Positions 16,201-28,200 of a stretch of 64,000 bases of DNA are shown here, piece after piece; the stretch's first letter is position 1, and every line of letters starts with the position of its first letter. The stretch is taken from contig NC_077227.1 of assembly GCF_027887165.1 (NCBI RefSeq), positions 350,159,207-350,223,206 of the forward strand. Reading direction: 5' to 3'. A program made the translations under genes and the position numbers. The notes under the pieces were generated by a model. It did not search any database, was not told the origin of the DNA, and worked only from the letters and a program-made list of their open reading frames with translations. The DNA comes from Monodelphis domestica. Its lineage: Eukaryota; Chordata; Mammalia; Didelphimorphia; Didelphidae.

Positions 16201-19200
16201 CTAATCACTCAGGCTTATAACCTTGCAGTCCTTTTTTTTTTTAACTCCTTCCTCATTCCACTACTTCCCCCCAATCAGTTGCCATGTCCTCTCAATCCTA
16301 CTTCCATAATCTTGCATTCCTCTCATTGATGCCATGGTAATTACCATCATATTAGTTCATGCCCTTGTCCCCTAGGCTATCGAAATGACTTTTTAACTGG
16401 TCTCCTGTCTCGTCTTTACTTTCTCCAATCCATTTTCCTAATGCACAAGTGTAATCACCTTAGTCTTCTGTCCAAATAACTTCAATGACTATACTCATTA
16501 CATGGTACAATGGAAAGAAATTGAACTCGGAGTCTGATCTAGATTTAAATTCCAGACATACACTAACTGTGTTACCTTAAGCAAATAACTTTACAGACTC
16601 AGATTCTTCATCTCTATTTAAAGAAAAGGGTTATATAAGAGCTTTAAAGATTTGTTCCAGTTTTTGTAAGCTAAGAATCTAGAAAGGCCCAACTCCTTAG
16701 CCTAACATTTTTTCCTAAACCCTTACCTTCGATCTGATTCCAAGGCAGAAGAGTGGTAAGGGCTAAGCAATTGGGGTTAAGTGACTTGCCCAGGACCTCA
16801 CAATTAGCAAATTTCTGAGACTAGATTTGAACCCATATCCTCCCACCTCTAGGCCTGACTCTATCCATTGTGCCATCTAGCTGCCCCTTCCTTAGCCTCC
16901 ACAAACTTTTGCTTGCCTTCTAAGTCTCATTTCACACTTAATCCTAGTAATCAATCTACTGTATTCTCCATCTATACTTTTTTACTGTTCTACTTTGTTG
17001 CCACTGCTCTTTATACTCATAGTAGACCCTTCTTCTCTCTACCTCTTGAAACTCTTCCCTTCCTTCAAAGTCCACCTTATTTTATTACTTCTTTATTGTC
17101 TCAGCTAAATGTTCTCTCCCTTCTTGAATCTCTCATAACATATTTTTGGATCTTTTATATTTATATATTTTTTAATTTGTGTTAGTCTTTATACATACCT
17201 TCTTCTCTCATTAGATTGTGATAATAATATCTAAATTATTATTTCATTTGATCTTGCCAACCATCTAGGAGGTAGGTGCTATTATTATCTCCCATTTTAT
17301 AGATATTTGAGGACAGATTTGAATATAGGTCTTCTGACTCCAGGCCCAGTGCTTTATCCACTGTGCTACCTGTGTCTCTTGTAAGCATCGTAAGGGGAGG
17401 GGTTATCATTTCATTTCTGATCCTCCAGAGCCTAGCACAATGCCTTGTATTTAGGAGGTTTGTAATACATATTATAACAGAATTGCTGAACTTAATAATG
17501 ACAACAACCCTATGAGATGGACTGAGCAGATATTAAGAAACTGAGAGCCATAGAGCAACTTACCTTAGATCTATGATGGCAACCCTGTGGCATACATACT
17601 AAAGATGGCACACAGAGACCACTCTGTGGGCACATGTCACCCACCAGAGCTAATTACTAGAAAGGCAGAGGGACTTCTCAAAGCTGCTCCCTTCCTCCTC
17701 TCCACTGTGCTTCCCAACCCTTCTGCCCAGTAGCCCAGTCAAAGTGCTTACTCCCTCCCTTGTCTGGAATAAGGCAGAGAATTGGGGTGGGACAGGGCAC
17801 GTCACGGCACAACACACAGTCTCTAAAAGGTTTGCCATCGCTGCTCAGCCAGTAGTAGCAACCTGGTGCAGTAAAGCATTCAGCTTGGGTTTAAGAGGCT
17901 TGGGCTCAAATCTTGCTCCAGTCACTTAATAGCTATGTAGTCATGGATTGAATCCCTTAACCTTTCTGAGTTTTCATTTCTTTATCTGTAAAATAGGTAT
18001 AATGATATCTATATTACCTGCTTCAAAGGATTATGAGCAAAGCATTCGGTAAACTTTAAAGTACCATATTTATGTGAATAGAAATTGCTGCTGTTAGTAA
18101 GTGGTAAACCTGAATCTATGATCAATACAGTGGAGTATGACACTTTTTAATATACGAGGATGCTTCTAAATGTTGTGTGTCTCTGTCTTGCCATCTGTCT
18201 ATATAGTGATTTAATACTTAAGTAATTTTAGATGCACATATCTGCATATAAATATATATGCTGCTTTTATTCTGCTAACTGATCAGTAATATAGGACAAA
18301 TACTTCAGTTGGTTTTTCTTTGGTGTTTATTGATTTGCTTTGAACTATCCATAGATTCATACTTGGTCTCCTTATGACTCTGCACAGAGACATGCATTAC
18401 TCACCTCACAGGGTTGTTGTGAGGAAAGTGCTATACCAGGGGTCCCCAAACTACCCCCTGAGGCCATTTATCCAGCCCCTACTGCACTTCTGGAAGGGGC
18501 ATCTCTTTCATTGGTGATCAGTGAAAGGAGCACCGTATGTGGTGGCACCATAAAGCGAGGCATCACTCACATACAGTACTACTTCTGGTGACATAATCCT
18601 TTGCGTGGTACTGTGTTCTGAGAGTAACTGAACAAGAATGAAGTGCCACACAAAGGATTATGTGGCTGCACAATGGAAGACGTCAGCATGGTGAGCGGCA
18701 GTCTGGGGATGAGGGTTCTGCACTGTGTATACTGCTACCTGCTATAGTGGTGGCAGTGATGGACCTGTACAAGGTGTGACAGGCCCATCACAGCCAGTGC
18801 TGCAGCCTCCGCTATCCCAGGCAGCAGTATACAGATTTTGTTCATAGGTTTTGGGGTTTTTTTATAGTCCTACCTTCCAGTGGTCTGAGGGACAGTGAAC
18901 TGGTCCCCTGTGTAAAAAGTTTGGGAACCTCTGTGCTATACAAATCCTAATATGCTATGCAATGTGAATTGTTAACATCATTGTTTTCACTATTGTTATT
19001 TTTATACAGAGAATGGCTGGCATAGTTATTAACCACATTGTAAAGTGCTTGCCACATAGCTTAAATGTTTGTTAGATCCTTGAACAATTGACCAGGAACA
19101 GGGAGATACTAACTATATTATAGGATCAGAACCTATAACCTTCTTTCCCCTCCCCCTTCTTTTGGTGGGGCTAAAAAAGTAATAGAGGACTTCAGTTGGA

Positions 19201-22200
19201 TGGTAGCAGTGGGAATAGAAGGGGGTGGATGACAGTGTGAGAGGTAGTGGAGAGATGTATTTGACAGGACTTGACAGCTAATTGGTTGTGTGGGATGAGG
19301 GAAAGGGAGAAGGAAGATATAACAGCAAAATTTAGGAACTCAAACAAGTAGAAGAATAGTGTTGCCATTGACAGAAATAGAGATATCCGAAGGAGCAGCT
19401 TTTAGAGAACAGATTGAGTTCTGCTTTATATAATAATAAGTTTAAGGTGCCAAGAGAAAGGACATCAGGTTGCAGTGGTCCAGTAGGCAATTAAATATAT
19501 AATATGGGAAAAGATGGCAAAGACAAAGAGATTGTCTTGTTACTTGGTCAGCCACACAGAGTGCCAGGTGAAACCAGTAGAGTGCCTTAAATAAAATGTA
19601 GCTTATAGAGAGAAGAAAAAGATTCAAAGCAAGGAAGTTGGATTGAAGGGAAACACTTTTATTAACAGTGTATAGAAAGAGGAAGAAGAGCTAAGGAGAG
19701 AAAGAATAACCAGAAAGGTAGGAGGAATGGGAGGATAAAAATGCCTGGGAAGCTAAGGAAAGAGACCGATCATTATAAAGGATAAGTTGTATGTACAGTA
19801 AGGGGTGGGAAAAAAATACTGTGATTTGGTAGCAAAGAGATCATGGTTGACCTTTGAGAAAGCTATTTCTATATAATATTAGGGACAGAAGCCCAGTTAA
19901 AAGGGACTATAGTGAACACACCTAGACAAAATTAAAGACTAAAAATGAAGTTTTGGTATGATGGTAGCAATAAGTAACCCTCCCTTTCTTGAAGTTAGAT
20001 CTTTAACTTACCATGGCTTGATTCAGGATTTAAGGCTTCTGTAGAATTCCTGAATAATTCAAACAAGGATAAATTAGCCATCTTTTTTTAATCTTCTTTT
20101 TGTCTTCAGAGAGTCAGGGGTCCTAGACACATTTGCTCTGTGTTCTTCTTAATAACTACAGTTTTCTTTTATTTCAGACCAAAGAAAAGTATGGAAAAGA
20201 ATGCAAAGTAAGTTTATCTACACTAGAGAGCTCTTTCCTATTTTCCAATAAAGATAATAGACTTAGAAAAATTAGAAATTATTTCTACAAAGCTTTCCAA
20301 TGCCATTTGCATACTCTTTTTTCTATAGATAATGTCCTAATGATATTGAGTAAAACCAAGGGAAGCCTAAACTATCTAAGGGCAAAAACTGATTCATCTG
20401 ATATACAAAAAGGCAACTAGACTTTGGACTTGTTTCTTCTTAGATATGCCTTTCATGATTGATCATACTTGGGATAGTTAAACTAGAATTTATAATGTTT
20501 TTCCTTATAAATAAAAGACAATGTAAAACAGTGGATAGTTTCCTTAAGTTTTTAAGCATCATAAGCAAGATTATGTAAAATATTTAAACCATTAAAAGCC
20601 AGCCCAAAACTCTTGGTTCAGAAATTGTTCCAAAGGAGAAGGCCTTGCCTATGATTAGGTAGTTGTACTTGTAGGCCTGGGATTAGGCCAGTAAAGGTCT
20701 CTGGCTTTGTGCTCTAGATTTGTGCCAGGCCGTTCACAGTGTTCCGCTGGTGCCCCGGTGTTCGCATGCGTTTTAAGAAGACTGAAGTGTGCCAAACCTG
20801 CAGCAAGCTAAAAAATGTGTGTCAGACCTGCCTTTTGGACCTAGAATATGGTGAGTTTGTGTTGTCAGATGAACCAGCGAGTACCCTAGAAAATGGTCCT
20901 CCTTATCCTTCAATTCTACCCCCAATTCTGGTTCTACTCTAACTGAACCTTGGGGTTCAGTTCCAGGACCATTCTGAAGAGTCTGGTTTTATCTGATCGA
21001 TACCTGAAAGTACTGTTTCTTCAAGGACATTTTGGACTTACTCTACCCCTTAGTGGGAGCCCTGGGAGTAGTCAGGATTCAAGGCTATTCCTGGTCCAAA
21101 CCTCTCTGATGTGCTCCCTTGTGGATGAATTTCCACAAGATGGAGCGGCAGATGAAGTCAGTGACCTAGGAATTATTCTCATAAAAGATACTATGAGATT
21201 TTTCACATAGAACCACAACCCAGATCACAAAGTTATGGTCTTTTTTTTATTTCCCTTATTTCAACCAAATTCTTAAGGTTATTTGTTAAAATTTCCATAA
21301 ACCAAACTTGTTGCTGTCAATATTCCCACTGAGGTTACAAGAATTTAAAAAACAGCCACTTAGAGTGTTCTTCTAGTTTTAGTTGAGCCTTTCCCTCTTA
21401 GCTAGTTATTTCTCCCACCCCTGAATTCTCATATCTCTCTTGTTACACCGTTTTTGTTATTTATGTACATGTCTTATCTCTCCTCCTTGACTGGGTAGGA
21501 ACTTTTGTTTCCCCATAGTACCTTATCCATAAAAGGAATTCAAATAAATATTTGTAGAATGAGTAGTTAAAGAAAAATAACTTGTCAGGGGCCTGGGAAG
21601 ACCTAGAGATGCTAAGAAGAGGCAGTGCTTTTGATAATATAAATAAGAGTTTTGGAAGCCGTTTGAGTGTTGGCTTTTTAGGGAGTAAAGAAGAGAATTG
21701 TAACACTCAAAGCTAATATGAATTAATTCCTTTGTCCCTGCCTTATGCCAACAACTTCTGAGAGCTCTGATTCTGGGGAGATCCAATACTTTACCTGTTA
21801 TAATCCATTCTCAATTAGCCAACAACCTACCTTTCCAGCTTTTTTATTTCTCTTCACATACTTTATTCCAACCAAACTAGACTGTTGGTTTAATTTCGAA
21901 CTTAACATTCCATATACCACCTCTCTTCATTCATACAAGCCATCCGTCATGTCAGGAATGCAATCCTTCAAATTCCTTCAAAGTTCAGCAGTTCAACTCA
22001 GGTACAACTTTCCTCTGTGGAGTTTTCTTTGTTTCCTCCTAATAATTAACACTCTCTCCCTAATCATATTACCTTGTATTTACTCATGTCTGTACATCTT
22101 GTATCCTTCAACTAAAATGTAAGTTTCTTAAAGCAGGAACTTTCATTATTGTCTTTGTGGAAAGATCTGGAGATACATAGGAAATTTATTTGAAAAACAG

Positions 22201-25200
22201 TTAGTATGGGACTCTGGTCAGGATTGTGGTTGCTAATGAAAAATTACCACAGTAATAATTTTATGCTGAATGGTGAAAGAAGAATTTCAAGAGTCTCCAT
22301 TATGCATCAAATTTGTAACTATAGTGTCTGGGGAAGACAGTGAAACTTATCCAGTTGGAGAAAGGGTTCATGCCCTTGTAATTCCTTTATTGTTAAGAAT
22401 CATTTGTATTGGGGCAGCTGGGTAGTAATGTAGATAGAGTGCCAGACCTGGGTACAAGAAGTCCTCGGTTCAAATGTGACCTCAGATACTTTCTAACTGT
22501 GTAATCCTGGGCAATTTCATTTACTCCCAATTCCCTACCCCTTACTGCCCTTCTGCCTTAGAATTGATACTTAGAACAAGATAGGAATTTTTAAAATTAT
22601 CTATATTAGTGACACATATCTGTCTATAATCCTTGCTGTCAGGGAGGCTGAGGCTGGTGGATTGCTTGAGCTCAAGAGTTCTGAACTACAATAGTTCTAA
22701 AGCAAATCAGGTGACCAGAGTAATTTGGTACCAATATAGTAAATTCCCCAGGAGTAGAGATAGAATGGGGGGTGGGGTGCGGTGCTACCTAAGGAGGAAT
22801 CAGCTGACCCAGGCCAGAAGCAGAGAAGGTCAAAGCTCCCATGTCAATCAGTAGTGGGGTCAAGCCCACGAGTGGGCTCTGCACACCTAGCCTGAATGAA
22901 ATAGAGAGAACAGTCTTCCAAAAAAAAAAATTTTATCTGTATGTATCAGTAAACGGGACGGTTTTAAAAGTACAAATGTTGGAGTTGTTATATACTTATT
23001 TGACCTATATACATGTAATTTCACATAGAATCTTTTTCTGATCTACTTTATATTTAACAATATTCATTTTTTTGTTAACAATTTTTTTTAATTCTGGAGA
23101 ATTATATGTATATGAATTGCCTGTGTTCAAATGATACTTAGAATCATCCCTGATCCTCATTTGAACAGACATCACAAAGACAGTACTTTAATGTTGTTGA
23201 GAGGAGGACCCAAAGTGGTTTCCATGTCACATAATAAAGTACATGGACATCTATAGATCCTAGTCTAGATGAAGGAAGTTTGAATTTGTTTGCAAATATT
23301 ATAATTTTTGGACCAAAAACTCTTCAAATTAAAGTTGGTCAGTTATATTCATTAATTATTTGAAACTGAAGCTAAAGTTAGCATTATTGATTTAAATTTG
23401 GAGCCTGTAAGCAAATTGTTGGTGCAAATACACCTACCTATCTCTTGTTTGATACAAGTACTACATTTAGAGACATGCTTTAAATTAAAAATAATTCTTT
23501 CTAAGCTTAGTTTTATTTGGTTTGGTTTTGGGGGTAAAGTGATTAGAGTATTGTCATATGAAAAAATAATTAGATTTATTTTTCTTGATCCCAGAGGTCA
23601 CAACTAGTGAGTAGAAATTATGGGGAGGCAGTTTAGTTCCAACAGTTTGCTCTATCCAAAAATGAAATGGGGAACATTATGAGAACACTACAATTGGAAG
23701 TGTTCAAACAAAGGCTTACTGACCACATATCAGGAATATTGTGGAAGTGGTTCTTGCTTCAGGTGAAAGATGGACTAGGTGTTTTCTGTTCCCTCCCACC
23801 TCTAAGATTCTATAATCCTATAAAAATAGTAGTTATTATTTGAATCTATGCCAAAACCTAACATAATATAGTCTTATAATAAAAATTCTTTTTGACTAAA
23901 AGATTTCCAAACCTTGGCCATTGAAATTCTTTCTTTTAGCAGGAATTTGGATAACCACTTACCATACCATAAATATTTAATAAAGTTCATAGTCACTGTT
24001 ATTGATCTTAGTGCATATTCAATAGATACAACTTGTTATTTAGACTTTTAGTTCTTGCTGAATTTCTCTCAACCCCCTCCTTTGATTTCAGGCTTACCTA
24101 TTCAGGTCCGTGATGCAGGACTGTCCTTTAAAGATGACATGCCTAAGTCTGACGTGAACAAAGAATACTATACACAGAATGTTGAGCGAGAGGTATGGAA
24201 ATGCTGTGACTTTCTGAATGAAAGTGATGTGAAATGGGATTTGGGAATTCTCTCCAAGTATCACTGTTGTTAATATGATTTCTCTTGCCTTTGTCATCCT
24301 CTTATAGATTTCTAACTCTGATGGAACCCGGCCAGTTGGTGTTCTTGGGAAGGCTACAGCTACCAGTGACATGCTGCTCAAATTGGCTCGGACCACCCCT
24401 TACTACAAACGGAATCGTCCTCACATTTGTTCCTTCTGGGTGAAAGGAGAATGTAAAAGAGGAGAGGAGTGTCCATATAGGTAGGAGAGGAGCTGCAATA
24501 ATTGCCTGGGGGAGGAATAAGATTGGGGGCAAGGGTCTCTTCAAGTAAGAGGCAGTAACCTATGTCAATCTAATAACTATTTAATAAGCATCTGTTATAT
24601 GTTAAGCATTTATTAGAAGCAGTTTGGCATAATAGAGCATTGGCTCTATTATCAGGAAAGAACTATATGACTCAGGGCATGTTACTTAAGTGTAAGTTGT
24701 TATACCGTTGTAGACCTATTATTTGTAGAGGAGTTTTCTCACTAGAATTTCCTTATAATAATAGCTAGCCTTAATGTTTGCTAAGTGCTTTATTCTTGTT
24801 ATCTCATTTCTCACAACACTGAGATAGGGGCATTTGAGAGAGGTGTGACTTGCCCAGCATCACACAGCTACTACATGGCTGAAGCGGGTTTTGAACTTGA
24901 GTCTTCCCCACTCCAAAGTCCAACAATATATTCTCTATACCACCTAGCTGCCATATACCAGTAAAATAATAGGTCAGGTCCAAAGAAGTATGCAAGACAC
25001 CATGCTGTATCTCTTCAGTCTGAAGGCATGTGAAGATAAGGTATCATGTAACCCATCCCCCTAATTGCTTTTCCTAAAACTAATCACCAACCATACTATT
25101 AAAAATGTTTAATCTATAACTGAATTAATTGCATGTTTAAAAAATAAACAGTAGGAACTAGGCTTTTGTACTGTATGATACATAGATCTGTGCATATTAA

Positions 25201-28200
25201 CATAATCTTAGTGTTCTCCCCATGTTTTAGAATCATGGATTTAGGGCTTGGTAAAAGTAGTGTAAGTCAAATAGTTTAGTCTTTATTTTTTTCCCCCTTT
25301 TAAACATTATTTTATTTGGTCATTTTCAAACATTATTCATGGGGGGGGGGGGAAGATCATTTTCTTTTCCTACCCCCATCCCCCCACCCCTCCCATAGCT
25401 TACACGTGTTTCCACTGGGTATCACATGTGTCCTTGATTTGAACCCAATCCATGTTGTTGGTATTTGCATTAGGGTATTCATTTAGAGTCTCTCCTCAAT
25501 CATATCCCCTCAACCCCTATAGTCAAGCAGTTGCTTTTCCTCGGTGTTTTTACTCCCACAGTTTGTCATGTGCTTGTGGATGGTGTTTTTTCTCCAAGAT
25601 CCCTGCAGATTGTTCAGGGACGTTGCATTGACACTAATGGAGAAGTCCATTACATTTGATTGAACCATAGTATATCAGTCTCTGTGTACATTGTTTTCCT
25701 GGTTCTGCTCCTTTCGCTCTGCATCACTTCCTGGCGGTTGTTCCAGTCTCCATTCCAGTTCAATATTCCTTTGAGCACAATAGTATTCCATCACCAACAT
25801 ATACCACAATTTGTTCAGCCATTCCCCAATTGAAGGGCATCCCCTCATTTTCCAATTTTTGGCCACCACAAAGAGCGCAGCTATGAATATTCTTGTACAA
25901 GTCTTTTTCCTTATTATCTCTTTGGGGTACAATCCCAGCAGTGCTATGGGGGATCAAAGGGCAGACAGTCTTTTATCACCCTTTGGGCATAGTTCCAAAT
26001 TGCCCTCCAGAATGGTTGGATCACTTCACAACTCCACCAGCAATGAATTAATGTCCCAACTTTGCCATATCCCCTCCAGCATTCATTACTTTCCTTTGCT
26101 GTCATGTTAGCCAATCTGCTAGGTGTGAGGTGATACTTCAGAGTTGTTTTGATTTGCATCTCTCTGATTATCAGAGATTTAGAGCACTTTTTCATGTGCT
26201 TATTAATAGTTTTGATTTCTTTGGCTGAAAACTGCCTATTCATGTCCCTTGCCCATTTATCAATTGGAGAATGGCTTGATTTTTTTGTACGATTGATTTA
26301 GCTCTTTATAGATTTGAGTAATTAGACCTTTGTCAGAGGTTTTTGTTATGAAGATTGTTTCCCAATTTGTTGCTTCCCTTCTAATTTTGGTTACATTGGT
26401 TTTGTTTGTACAAAAACTTTTTAATTTGATGTAATCAAAATTGTCTATTTTACATTTTGTGACTCTTTCTAATAAGTCTTGCTTGGTTTTAAAATCTTTC
26501 CCTTCCCAAAGGTCTGTCATGTATACTATTCTTTGTTCACCTAGTTTACTTATAGTTTCCTTCTTTAAGTTCAAGTCATTCACCCATTCTGAGTTTATCT
26601 TGGTTTAGGGTGTGAGGTGTTGATCCAAACCTAATCTCTCCCACACTGTCTTCCAGTTTTCCCAGCAGTTTTTGTCAAATAGTGGATTTTTGTCCCAAAA
26701 TCTGGGGTCTTTGGGTTTGTCATAGACTGTCATGCTCCTAAAACGGGAAAAATTTTTATTTTTGACTTGTACCAGACACATGGCACCATCACCGAGGACA
26801 GCATTGGCCAGATATTGTTTCTTCATGTGGTCATTTAAGTGATAACGGTAGCAAAGTTACCTCAAGTGATGAATAGAAATTCAGTTCAACAAATTTTTAT
26901 TAAGTGTAGAAGGCCTATAATGGAAGACCCAAAGTCTACTCAGAGATTAAAAGTTAGGCACATATAACCAGTACAAGAGAGAAGTGTTGCAAATGCAGAG
27001 AAATGATTCAGGCAAAGTAGTATGCGAGGGGTCTTCATGAAACTAGATGACATCTGAAGCAATCTGTAAAGCAGCAGTTCTCAACCTCTCAATTTGTAGC
27101 AATGAGAATACATAATGCATATCAGGTATTTACATTCCGAATCATAACTAGCAAAATTACAGTTTTGAAGTAGCCACCAAAATAATTTTTTGGTTTGGGG
27201 TCACTGCTGAGGAACTGTATTGCAGGGTCACAGCATTAGAAAGGTTGGGAACCACTGCTGTAAAGAGTAGAGAAACTTCGACAGAGGTAGGGGGAAGTCT
27301 ATATTATAGGCATGTTTGATGGTGTTGGAGCTAAAGCATAGAGATGGGAGAAGACAAGAATAAGAAATAATATGATGTGGTTTCACTGGAATATACAGTA
27401 CATGAAAGAGAATCCTGTGAAATAAGAAGTTAGAGCCAGATTATAGGGTACTTTGAATACCAGGATGTGTTGTTTCAATTTTTATTGAGTAGATATTAAT
27501 GAGCCACTAAAGGCTTTGGAATAGAGAAGTAATATGATCAAAGGAACCCATTCGGAAAACTACATGGGCATTGGTGTGTAAAGACTAGTTTGGAGAGGAA
27601 ATAGAAGGTAGGCAAGTAGAATGGTTAGGACATTAAGATAATTCAAAAGTAAAAAAGATATGAGGATCTAAGTTAGAGTGATTACATTGGCAATTAAAAG
27701 GATACAGATAAGTGAGAGTGTGGAGATAAAATTAATAGGATAGTCACAAAATTATAGGATACTTCTGAGACTTTAAAACTGGTTAAATCAATGTTATGGT
27801 GGTACCAGTGATATGAATAAAGAAATTAGGGAGGACAGGTTGTAGGGAGAAGATAATTTTAGTTCAAGACATAAGATCATAAATATAGAGTTAACAGGAA
27901 CCTTAGAGTCCACTGAATCCAACCACCTTATTTTACAGGTGAGGAAACAAACCCAGAGAGGGTTAAGTGATTTTCCTGGGGTCAGGGAGCTAGTAAGAGT
28001 CTGAATTTGGATTCAAATTCAGTTCTTTCTGATTCCAAGTCCAGCACTAGATCTACTGTGCCTCATAGCCATTATACATTCGGTAATTAAGAGATTGTTA
28101 TTAACTTTAGAAATAGTGTCTTCAATTGAGAGGTAAGTTTGCAAGACATTTTAAGGAGTTGAGAAAGGAGTCAGACAGTAACAAAGTATAGTTGAATATA

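Noticed and set aside
22633-22854. 73-codon frame within the 7SL copy
   Set aside because: 7SL is non-coding; the frame is incidental.
25760-26583. Several minus-strand frames of 65-107 codons as host genes
   Set aside because: All are pieces of the truncated L1 ORF2.
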